Origin: Planctomycetaceae bacterium
GTDB lineage: Bacteria > Planctomycetota > Planctomycetia > Planctomycetales > Planctomycetaceae
Assembly: GCA_014762625.1 (NCBI GenBank)
Contig: JABURQ010000196.1
Coordinates: 1 to 33,119 of the forward strand
Direction of reading: 5' to 3'
DNA length: 33,119 nt
Shown here: positions 1 through 7,290 of the stretch, piece by piece
How positions within the stretch are numbered: position 1 is the stretch's first letter
Layout: each line of letters opens with the position of its first letter
The notes under the pieces: model-generated
Database searches by the model: none
Told to the model about the DNA's origin: nothing
The model's input: only the letters and a program-made list of their open reading frames with translations
Position numbers and translations under genes: made by a program

Positions 1-3000
1 TCTCGATAGACGCTGGCTTCCGAGAAGAAGTCGTTCAGACACTCCACCCGCTTCTTATTGTCTCCACCCGGCCAATTGATGCGCAAGGCGGCTTCGAGAT
101 CGATGGTCATTTGAGGAGTCGTCCATCCGCTCAACTTAATGAGCGATGCCTGCCCGCTGATCAACCCCGACTTCGGCTGGGCCAGGATGGTGGTGATCCC
201 TCCCGCACGCGAAACGGGAATCAGGGCGGAATCTGGATTGATCGCAACCCCGGCCCTGAGGTCGGCTTGCAGTTCCCCCGACTCGGAATAGTCGGACGTC
301 TCCCCGACAGCACTGATTTCGGTCAGTCCCAAAGTCGTTCCCGCGTCGATCAAGCCGGGGTAAATGTGCATCCCTTCCAGATCGATCACTTTCGCATCCG
401 CCTGCTGATAATTCAGCTCGGCTCCCATTTCGGAGATTTTGCCGTCTTCGATAATCAACGTCCCTGTCGAGATATCAGGACCATTGACTGGATGAATGTG
501 AGCGTTCAACAACACATATTTCCCAGATTCGCTGGGAGCGAGATCGAGTGGGGCGGGGCGTTCTTCCGCCGAGAGAATTTTGATTGGTTCGGGAGCTTCG
601 CGAGTTTCTTCAGCCTCCGGCAGCAAAGCAGTCGCCGCTTTCGAGCGATCGAAGTAGATATCACCTTCAATGATTGTCATCTCACACATGGCAAACGCAT
701 TGAAGGGATGAGCGTTGAAGATCGCGAGGTCGCCATCCTTCCCCACTTCCAGCGTACCAATTCGATCGTCGAGTCCAAGTTCGCGAGACGAATTGCGAGT
801 CACCGCCTGCAACGCCGCCTGCTCGGGCATGTTCCCGTAACGAATCGTTTTTGCGGCTTCTTTCGTCATATGCCGAATGAGTTCCGCGTCATCACTTTTG
901 ATCACAGCGTTAATCCCCGCTTCCTGCAACAAAGCCGCATTGTGAGGAATGGCATCATACGCTTCGACCTTATACGCCCACCAATCGGCGAAAGTGCTGC
1001 AACTGGCGCCGTGTCCCCTAATCTCGGGGGCAATTTTGTAGCCTTCCAGAACGTGCTGGAGAGACCAGACTCGAATCCCCAAATCGGAAGCGACTCGCAT
1101 CAGCATCAGGATCTCATCCGCCCGATAGCAATGACTGTGAATGAATTTTTCGTGATTGACGATGTCGGCCAACGCCTCCAGTCGATAATCGCGTCGGGGC
1201 GGCAGCAGGCGTTCCGGATGCTCGGACTCCTTGCTGGTTTTCTCGAATTGCTGCCAGCGCCGGCGATAGTCGATCGCCTCCAGAAACGCTCGTTCGAGCG
1301 TCGCCTCCACACCGAGTCGCGTGTTCGGGAATCGTGACTCGTTGCGTTTCACATTCTCTCCCAACGCAAACTTCACTCCTTGCGGATTATCGTGCAGAAG
1401 ATGCTCTTCGGCACTCTTTCCAAACTTCAGTTTCACAACCGCGTCCTGCCCGCCGATCACATTCGCCGAACCATGCAACAGACGAGCGGTCGTCAACCCA
1501 CCGGCCAAAGCCCGATATTCGGAGAGGTCATCGGTACGGACCACATCTTCGACACTCACCTCTGGGACGATCGACATTGTGTACTCATTGACTCCCCCCG
1601 AAATCATGATATGACTGTGAGTATCGATCAGGCCGGGGATCACGTACTTGCCGGTCCCATCGATCACAGTCATCCCCTCATCCGCGCTGAGATTTTTCCC
1701 AATCGCGGCGATCTTTCCTTGTCGGATCAGAATGGAGGAGTCTGTCAGAACTTCTCCCGTACCGGTCATAATCGTGGCATGCGTCACCAACAGGTTCCCG
1801 CCGTTATCCTGTTGGACGTTGATACGGTCGGCGTGCGTTTCAGTCGGAAATCCCCCTTTGGCGATTGTGTCTTCGGCGGGAATTTCAACGGACAACTGAA
1901 CCGGATTGTTCTCCGCCTGTAGCGGTTCCACCGGTTTCCGCTTAGCCGTCCATTCGCTCGGTTTTCCGAACGGTGGAGTGAGCGTTCCCGACATTTCATT
2001 CTCGTTGAGCGTTCCGGAGAATTTCAGAATCAGTTCCCGAGCCCCGGCTCCGATGACAACATCCCAGGTCACCTTCTCACCGTCAACTTTTCCATTATCG
2101 AGTCGCCCATCTCCCTGCTCGCTGCGGAAAAGCCCTGTCAACTTCTTGCCATCTTGCGAAAACTCTATGTTTGCGGTGGTATCGGCATCATTAGTTTGCA
2201 GCAGGAAATTCCACGTTCCAACAATCTGAAGGGCAGGCTGAGCCTCGTCCTCCGACGGCGATTTTACCGGCTTTAAATCGGCATCGATCACTTGCTCCCG
2301 ACCATCAATAAAGACGCGCGACACCTTGGTCTCGTCGTCGAACAGCGGGCCGTTCGTGATGACTAAATGTGCCAGGTGACCTGGTTTCACACGCCCCACA
2401 CGTTTCAAAGAAAGAAACTCCGCAGGAGTGGTCGTTAGCGCGGCTAAGGCCTCATCCGTCGAAAGCCCGTGCTTGATAGCAATTCGCATCGCCGGTAACA
2501 ACTTCGCATGATCGTCCAGTTCCGCGGAACCCACCGCCCACGGAATTCCGGCTTCCTTCAACTGGGACATCAGACCGACTCGCTGTTCCCAGTGATCGAG
2601 TTTCTCTTGTTGAGCAGCGAGCGGATCTTTACGCTCCGCTTTGAATTCTTCCGGTTGTGGTTCCGTTTCAATCTTGGGCTCCTCTCCATAATCGAGAGAG
2701 AGAATCAACCGTGCTTCGGCTGCTTTCAACGCATCAAGCGTTTTCCAGGCTTCCTCAACACCCATCAGGAGCGGGGAGGAGGAAAATTCGTGTGTCCGGT
2801 GAAACGCCAACGTACGATGAATGTCATCTCGAGAGTCGGCCTGCCACAACGCCGGTAATTCACCCCGATCAACACGATTCAATAACTCCCAGGTCAAATC
2901 ATCAGCGGGACGTGAGACCTGCTGGCCTTCAGCAAACAGTTTCTGATGCAAGGCGTACCGCCGAGCATCACTTAACGCCTGGCGGAGATGAGCGGTCGCC

Positions 3001-3656
3001 CCCATCAGGGTGGCCGGATAAGTCCTCCCTCCCGGAGCAAACAATCGGAAGGTCAGACCAGCGGAATCTTTCAACAGAACTTCCCGGACAGGGGCCTCGC
3101 GTAAGGTGATGACGGTCGATTGCCCACTGCTCACCTGCCCCTCGGGTACGACATGCGCGATCGTGAATCCTTGCGAGGTTAACTTCTTTAGTCGATCCGC
3201 TTTTCTTTCGAGTGAGTCTTTCGCTACGAATCCAAGCGATAATTGATGTCGGTGATCTTCACGGGTTGCCGCCAGTGCATAACGGTTGAGTTCCGCTTTT
3301 CTTTCTTCCGGCTTGGGAAACGTGATTTCCTTGGGGAGCAGAGACCGACAGCGCGCATCGATCAGACCGGCGTACAAATAGAATCCCGAGATGTCCAAGG
3401 TTTTGACACCAGGGGGGGCAGGAAGATCAGCCCCCACCTGCTTGATCACGTCATCTTCTATCAACACATCCGCCACAATCGGCGACGCTCCTGGCTCCGC
3501 AATCACCGTTCCCCCTGTTAATAACCAGCCCGAAGGCGCAAATCCCGAAGAAACCGATTGCGCGAGGGCCAAAGTCGGCATCCACAAAGCGACTCCCAGA
3601 ACGATCAGGAAGAAATTTAAGCGGGAAGAAGAAAGCTCAGTAGAGTGCTTCAACAT
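1..3656 (-). CDS. Secreted multi-domain amidohydrolase-family protein (3' end outside window)
   Basis: One open frame runs from ATG at 3656 through base 1, at least 1218 residues, so the C-terminus is missing. Residues 1-33 form a signal peptide (charged start, hydrophobic core, ALAQ). Three amidohydrolase-like segments follow. Residues about 35-455 have the PGLID-type strand as YAGLIDARC, without the metal-binding HxH. Residues about 480-575 look like a beta-sandwich insert (GTWNF...). Residues about 615-985 carry the full set: DTHSH (H680, H682), a second HSH at 840-842 and SDD at 921-923, as in imidazolonepropionase-like metal-dependent hydrolases. From about 1047 a third segment begins, with PGLIDAG again lacking HxH. 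Only the middle segment looks able to bind metal and catalyse. Substrate is unknown; an exported peptidase or cyclic-amide hydrolase is possible. It diverges from rho. Confidence 0.85.
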   Translation of the reverse strand, partial: MLKHSTELSSSRLNFFLIVLGVALWMPTLALAQSVSSGFAPSGWLLTGGTVIAEPGASPIVADVLIEDDVIKQVGADLPAPPGVKTLDISGFYLYAGLIDARCRSLLPKEITFPKPEERKAELNRYALAATREDHRHQLSLGFVAKDSLERKADRLKKLTSQGFTIAHVVPEGQVSSGQSTVITLREAPVREVLLKDSAGLTFRLFAPGGRTYPATLMGATAHLRQALSDARRYALHQKLFAEGQQVSRPADDLTWELLNRVDRGELPALWQADSRDDIHRTLAFHRTHEFSSSPLLMGVEEAWKTLDALKAAEARLILSLDYGEEPKIETEPQPEEFKAERKDPLAAQQEKLDHWEQRVGLMSQLKEAGIPWAVGSAELDDHAKLLPAMRIAIKHGLSTDEALAALTTTPAEFLSLKRVGRVKPGHLAHLVITNGPLFDDETKVSRVFIDGREQVIDADLKPVKSPSEDEAQPALQIVGTWNFLLQTNDADTTANIEFSQDGKKLTGLFRSEQGDGRLDNGKVDGEKVTWDVVIGAGARELILKFSGTLNENEMSGTLTPPFGKPSEWTAKRKPVEPLQAENNPVQLSVEIPAEDTIAKGGFPTETHADRINVQQDNGGNLLVTHATIMTGTGEVLTDSSILIRQGKIAAIGKNLSADEGMTVIDGTGKYVIPGLIDTHSHIMISGGVNEYTMSIVPEVSVEDVVRTDDLSEYRALAGGLTTARLLHGSANVIGGQDAVVKLKFGKSAEEHLLHDNPQGVKFALGENVKRNESRFPNTRLGVEATLERAFLEAIDYRRRWQQFEKTSKESEHPERLLPPRRDYRLEALADIVNHEKFIHSHCYRADEILMLMRVASDLGIRVWSLQHVLEGYKIAPEIRGHGASCSTFADWWAYKVEAYDAIPHNAALLQEAGINAVIKSDDAELIRHMTKEAAKTIRYGNMPEQAALQAVTRNSSRELGLDDRIGTLEVGKDGDLAIFNAHPFNAFAMCEMTIIEGDIYFDRSKAATALLPEAEETREAPEPIKILSAEERPAPLDLAPSESGKYVLLNAHIHPVNGPDISTGTLIIEDGKISEMGAELNYQQADAKVIDLEGMHIYPGLIDAGTTLGLTEISAVGETSDYSESGELQADLRAGVAINPDSALIPVSRAGGITTILAQPKSGLISGQASLIKLSGWTTPQMTIDLEAALRINWPGGDNKKRVECLNDFFSEASVYR

Positions 3657-3878
3657 AACAAGTTCCATCAATCATTAAGTCCACTCAATCGCCCACAAGC
3701 TGTTACCACTCGCGGATGAACGAATAATCCTTCGCGCGTGAAGGATCGTCCTATTGTGCTGAAATCTGGTAGTTTATAACAACTGGGGAAGCCCGATTTC
3801 GGGGAAGAAGCAAAAAATTACGCGACTTGAGGGCCTCCTGTAGGGATTGACAATCTTCTGGAAAAGATGTGATTAGAA

Positions 3879-3906
3879 TTGACAACGATTCCCGAAGAGA
3901 TATGAT
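3879..3906 (+). promoter_or_regulatory. Candidate sigma70-type promoter for rho
   Basis: TTGACA at 3879-3884, a 16-base spacer, then TATGAT at 3901-3906. It matches the bacterial consensus at all six -35 positions and five of six -10 positions. Transcription would start near 3912-3914 and give a leader of about 600 bases before rho. A second TTGACA lies at 3847-3852, but its 17-base-spaced -10 (TGATTA) is poor. Confidence 0.55.
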
Positions 3907-3911
3907 GGGAG

Positions 3912-4514
3912 TAACTTAGGTCCTCTTGACTTGGGTCATGTCACTCACACAGGAGTGATCTCTCGTTGTCCCAATCATCGAGAAGCCAAGGCTGGCGAAG
4001 TTTCGCTCGGCCAAGTTGCTTGAAATCCGGTAAGGTAAGCGTTAGCCGGTACTTCAATTTCCACTCAGGCAAGAGTCTTTCAGGCAGGAATTCCTGAATT
4101 CGCCGGGTGACAATTGGTTCACGGAGATCGTGGATTTCTCTCAAGCAGCCAGACATAGTGACGACTGATTGCGATCAGCCGTACAGATGGAAGTCGAACA
4201 CTCTGCAATTACCTTGCTGAGACTGAATAGTCTTCCAAGCGTGCTCGCCTCACCGAACTTGAGGTGCGCATCCCACCGGCATCGGACGTGTCGGGCCGAA
4301 CGTGTGTTCGGTGCAATCTCCATCCGGAAGTGATCCTGGATGATTCGATCATCACTTCATGTATTCTTAATGAACAGGTTAGACGTCTCGGTGACAAACG
4401 CGACGGTTCAAGGCCGCAATGCGGTGACTGTTGTCTCCAGATCAGGGAGTTTGATGTGCACCATCACCTCCCAACAGACGTCCTCTCTCCCAACCTTACT
4501 CGCTGGAACCATTC
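3912..4514 (+). promoter_or_regulatory. Long leader of rho with C-rich, G-poor end
   Basis: This is the longest stretch without a convincing gene. If the promoter at 3879-3906 is used, it is transcribed as a leader. It holds small inverted repeats, for example TCACTC/GAGTGA at 3941-3958 and CCGAAC-GTGT-GTTCGG at 4296-4311. The last 54 bases (4461-4514) contain 25 C and only 5 G, the composition bias of Rho-utilisation (rut) sites, and no Shine-Dalgarno motif is visible before the rho ATG. In Escherichia coli rho is autoregulated by Rho-dependent termination in its leader; a similar arrangement here is inference. Short open frames in it show no recognisable protein. Bases 3657-3878, between the amidohydrolase start and the promoter, hold nothing clear. 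Confidence 0.4.
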
Positions 4515-6092
4515 ATGGCCGATTCTAAAACTGAAGCTTCGACGGAAACCCAAAAACCGAAACGCAAGCGGTCTTCCAAAAAGAAAACCACGACGAAAAA
4601 AGACGTCGAGAACAAAGACATCGACATCATCTTCGATGAAGGGGATGATGCAAGCGAAGCGAAACCGAAGCGTAAACGCGCTGCCAAAAAGAAATCCGAA
4701 CCGAAGCCTATCGCCAAAGAAGACTCAAACGATCAACCGTCAAACTCTTCCAGCGATTCTTCCGAATCAGATTCCGAGAAAAATATGAGTTCCGAGAACA
4801 ATTCTTCCAACGATGACTCAAACGACCGTCAGGACAACAACCGCGGACGTCGCAATCGCGGACGTCGTCGTCGAGGCGGCACCCAGAATCGCGGTGGAAA
4901 CAACCGCGGTCGAAACCGCAATAACAATCGCGGTAAGGGTCGCCAACGTCGAGCCAACGTCGAACCAAGCGATACGGAAATCATAGGCCCCTACGAAGGT
5001 GTTCTCGAAATGCACCCCAAAGGGTACGGCTTCCTGCGTGATGCGTCTGCAAACTACGGTGCTCAGGAAAGTGATCCGTTTGTTTCCAGCTCGCTGATTG
5101 AAAAATATGGACTCCGTGAAGGAGTCAAAATCAACGGAGAGGTAGGCCCCGGCAGTCGCGGACAAGGTCCTCGCCTGAAAACCGTCGAAAAAATCGACGA
5201 CCGCACGCCGGAAGAGTACGAACAAATCAAGTCCTTTGATGAGTTGACCGCCATCAGCCCCAACGAGCAGGTCAAGCTCGAAACCGGCCCCAAGCCGATC
5301 ACCACGCGAGTCATCGACCTGCTCACGCCAATCGGGAAAGGGCAACGTGCCTTGATCGTCGCTCCGCCGCGAACCGGTAAAACCATGCTGTTGCAGGATA
5401 TGGCACACGCCATCAGCATCAATCATCCGGAAATCCACCTGATGGTGTTGTTGATCGACGAACGACCGGAAGAAGTGACCGAAATGCGTCGTAACGTCAA
5501 AGGGGAAGTCATCGCATCCTCGATGGACCGCGATGTCGAAAGCCACGTTCGGATCAGTCAGCTAATCTTCGAGCGAGGGAAGAGACTTGCCGAGTCCGGT
5601 AAAGACGTTCTTATCCTGCTCGACTCGATCACACGAACAGCGCGTGCGTTCAACAAATGGGTCGGTAACTCCGGACGAACCCAAACCGGCGGTCTCGATA
5701 TTCGTGCCCTCGACATTCCGAAGAAGCTCTTCGGAACGGCTCGTCGCTTCGAAGAAGGCGGCTCGCTCACGGTCGTGGGAACGGCACTCATCGACACCGG
5801 CAGTCGCGCCGACGACGCGATTTTCCAGGAATTCAAAGGGACCGGTAACATGGAACTGGTCCTGAACCGGGATCTCGCCGATCGTCGTATCTGGCCCGCC
5901 ATCGACATCAGCCTGTCGGGTACGCGGCGTGAAGAACTGATCCTTTCGCCGGAAACTCTCGAAGGAGCGACTATGCTGCGGCGTTCGCTGGTCTCGATGA
6001 GTCCCGTCGAAGCGATGGAGCAACTGACCAAAATTCTCCAGAAATACCCGAACAACACGGAGTTTCTGGAACGGGTCAAAGCGATTCTGTAA
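4515..6092 (+). CDS. rho: Transcription termination factor Rho
   Basis: Hexameric RNA-dependent ATPase/helicase that ends transcription. The 525 residues compare with about 420 in Escherichia coli. The excess is an N-terminal region (about 1-155) of low complexity: Lys-rich, then Ser/Asn/Asp-rich, then an RG/RN-rich basic stretch at about 110-153. The cold-shock-type RNA-binding domain spans about 160-215 (GYGFLRD, DPFVS). The ATPase core has Walker A APPRTGKT (283-290), DERPEEVTEMRR, and Walker B ILLDSITR with D370, followed by the conserved GGLDIRAL and GTGNMEL segments. ATG at 4515 is used; it has no evident Shine-Dalgarno sequence, and the upstream bases are C-rich. An intrinsic terminator follows. 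Such extensions are known in planctomycete, actinobacterial and Bacteroidota Rho; in Bacteroides one was reported to drive phase separation. Confidence 0.98.
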   Translation: MADSKTEASTETQKPKRKRSSKKKTTTKKDVENKDIDIIFDEGDDASEAKPKRKRAAKKKSEPKPIAKEDSNDQPSNSSSDSSESDSEKNMSSENNSSNDDSNDRQDNNRGRRNRGRRRRGGTQNRGGNNRGRNRNNNRGKGRQRRANVEPSDTEIIGPYEGVLEMHPKGYGFLRDASANYGAQESDPFVSSSLIEKYGLREGVKINGEVGPGSRGQGPRLKTVEKIDDRTPEEYEQIKSFDELTAISPNEQVKLETGPKPITTRVIDLLTPIGKGQRALIVAPPRTGKTMLLQDMAHAISINHPEIHLMVLLIDERPEEVTEMRRNVKGEVIASSMDRDVESHVRISQLIFERGKRLAESGKDVLILLDSITRTARAFNKWVGNSGRTQTGGLDIRALDIPKKLFGTARRFEEGGSLTVVGTALIDTGSRADDAIFQEFKGTGNMELVLNRDLADRRIWPAIDISLSGTRREELILSPETLEGATMLRRSLVSMSPVEAMEQLTKILQKYPNNTEFLERVKAIL

Positions 6093-6117
6093 CGCGTTTT
6101 CCACACACAAAACGCTG

Positions 6118-6156
6118 AAAGCCGGAGAGGACGAATCGTTCTCCCCGGCTTTTTTG
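6118..6156 (+). terminator. Intrinsic terminator of rho
   Basis: A GC-rich hairpin, AGCCGG-GAG arm pairing with CTC-CCGGCT, is followed directly by a run of six T. It lies 26 bases after the rho stop codon. The reverse strand has only a short T run, so it is mainly a plus-strand terminator, though it also separates rho from the convergent gene ending at 6174. Confidence 0.85.
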
Positions 6157-6173
6157 TTGGTGTTGTGGTGTGT

Positions 6174-6533
6174 TTAACTGTCAGATTTTTCTTCAAAGCG
6201 AGCGTAAATTTCCTGAGGGGCGGTTTCGAAGTATCGGAGCAAAGCAGGGCACAACCAGCCTTCCACTTGATGAGCCTCTGATCGATACCAGTTCCCGCCT
6301 TCACCTTCCCGAACCCAGTCGAATTTGACATCGTAGCGTGGAAATTCACCGCTGCTGAAAATCAGACGAAACCCCCGGTCGGCATTCTGAATGCCTTTTT
6401 CTTCCAGAATCACGTCGATCATCGTGTCAGCCCCTTCGACGAACGGCTCTTTGACGAGATCGACCGCCTCATCGTCGAAAACCCAGAGTCCTTCGAATTT
6501 GTACGGGTAAATTACATTGATAGCGTTTGGCAT
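6174..6533 (-). CDS. Conserved 119-residue protein of unknown function (possibly DUF6717)
   Basis: A compact soluble protein with no signal peptide, membrane segment or known catalytic motif. It begins MPNAINVIYPYKFEGLWVFD and is rich in aromatic and acidic residues. The opening and overall pattern resemble small planctomycete proteins filed as DUF6717; this is from memory and unchecked. It lies 75 bases downstream of the RDD gene on the same strand and is probably the last gene of that transcription unit, ending convergently with rho. Start ATG at 6533 fits the conserved-looking N-terminus. Function unknown. Confidence 0.7.
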   Translation of the reverse strand: MPNAINVIYPYKFEGLWVFDDEAVDLVKEPFVEGADTMIDVILEEKGIQNADRGFRLIFSSGEFPRYDVKFDWVREGEGGNWYRSEAHQVEGWLCPALLRYFETAPQEIYARFEEKSDS

Positions 6534-6608
6534 GGCGAATCTGAATTCGGTCTTACGGGAATTGCTCTGATGAGTGATGGACTATTCTGGTTAAAAAACG
6601 TTCGCGAG

Positions 6609-7127
6609 TCAGGGAAGTCGTCTCAATAATTCATCCAGGACTACGATTCCGCCGAACAGCAACAGGAACACCAGCACCATTAACACCAGTGGCCCAAAAA
6701 ACAATAGGGAGCTGGCCAGCAATTTTTCCATCAGGTTGGGGGAACGCGGGAGCAACAACGAATCATACTCGACGACCACAGAGTCAGCGGCAAGGTCGTG
6801 GAGAGTTCTCTGGTCGTGACGCCAAATCGCCATCATTGCAGAAACCCAGATCAGTGGAGGAGCTAGGCAGAGCAGCTTCACCAGACAACGAACCAGCAAC
6901 TGACTCAAGACTTGGGGCGACTGCGGCAACGCCACACGTAAACCCATCCATTGCTTGCCCAGTGTGCCGCCGAATCGATAATTCATTCCTGCGAAATAAG
7001 CAAAGACGAGTACCAGATTCGGCACACCGATCCAGATTTGATCGGCAATGCCAACAGCATTCTCGAACACTGCCAGAATCCCGATCGGCACCAGATCGAT
7101 CAAAAAGGCGATTCCTCGACGCCACAT
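6609..7127 (-). CDS. RDD-family membrane protein
   Basis: 172 residues with the RDD family signature: RRGIAFLIDLVPIGILA at the N-terminus (Arg and Asp in the first helix), GGTLGKQWMGLRV in the middle and RTLHDLAADSVVV before the last part. Four hydrophobic segments are visible (about 5-25, 32-48, 75-98, 135-165), so it sits in the inner membrane. RDD proteins are poorly understood; some act in ion transport or stress tolerance. ATG at 7127 is chosen because an in-frame stop (7149-7151) lies 21 bases upstream with no alternative start between, and a GAGGA motif precedes it. It follows the PLP decarboxylase gene on the same strand. Confidence 0.85.
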   Translation of the reverse strand: MWRRGIAFLIDLVPIGILAVFENAVGIADQIWIGVPNLVLVFAYFAGMNYRFGGTLGKQWMGLRVALPQSPQVLSQLLVRCLVKLLCLAPPLIWVSAMMAIWRHDQRTLHDLAADSVVVEYDSLLLPRSPNLMEKLLASSLLFFGPLVLMVLVFLLLFGGIVVLDELLRRLP

Positions 7128-7148
7128 AGGCTGATCCTCAACAGAGAT

Positions 7149-7256
7149 TCATTGACAGACGTCATTTTGGGACATGCCGGGGACGCCGTCAAATTCTCGA
7201 TCCAGCCGCTGTTGAATCATCTTCCCAAAAGATCGATTCACGATCCAATTGACCAA
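7149..7256 (-). CDS. Possible small membrane ORF between decarboxylase and RDD genes
   Basis: In the 163-base gap upstream of the RDD gene and in the same frame, an open stretch ends at a TGA at 7149-7151. Read backwards it encodes a hydrophobic run (AAILFAICLGLVNWIV) and then a charged tail (RSFGKMIQQRLDREFDG), a pattern that looks coding. There is no ATG at a sensible place; TTG at 7256 or GTG at 7241 are the only usual alternatives, and both would cut into or remove the hydrophobic segment. It may be a small membrane peptide with a non-standard start, a decayed gene end, or chance. Coordinates assume the TTG. Confidence 0.25.
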   Translation of the reverse strand: MVNWIVNRSFGKMIQQRLDREFDGVPGMSQNDVCQ

Positions 7257-7290
7257 TCCAAGGCAGATCGCAAAGAGGATGGCTGCTTGA

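Noticed and set aside
111-1337. A 408-codon open frame on the plus strand opposite the amidohydrolase
   Set aside because: The minus-strand frame runs unbroken through the whole region with clear family motifs, including HSH and SDD. The plus-strand frame has no recognisable motif and is an effect of the codon pattern.
3792-3803. CCCGATTTCGGG mini-hairpin upstream of the amidohydrolase
   Set aside because: Only a 5-base stem with a 2-base loop that RNA can hardly form, and no T run; not enough for a terminator or operator claim.
3941-4156. A 71-codon minus-strand frame in the rho leader
   Set aside because: Its composition is fairly protein-like, but there is no ribosome site, no recognised similarity and it opposes the likely rho transcript. 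Conservation in relatives would be needed to accept it.
4264-4788. A plus-strand frame overlapping the rho start
   Set aside because: Its last 270 bases are the rho gene in another frame, and the first part contains no known motif. The Cys/His residues do not form a regular zinc finger.
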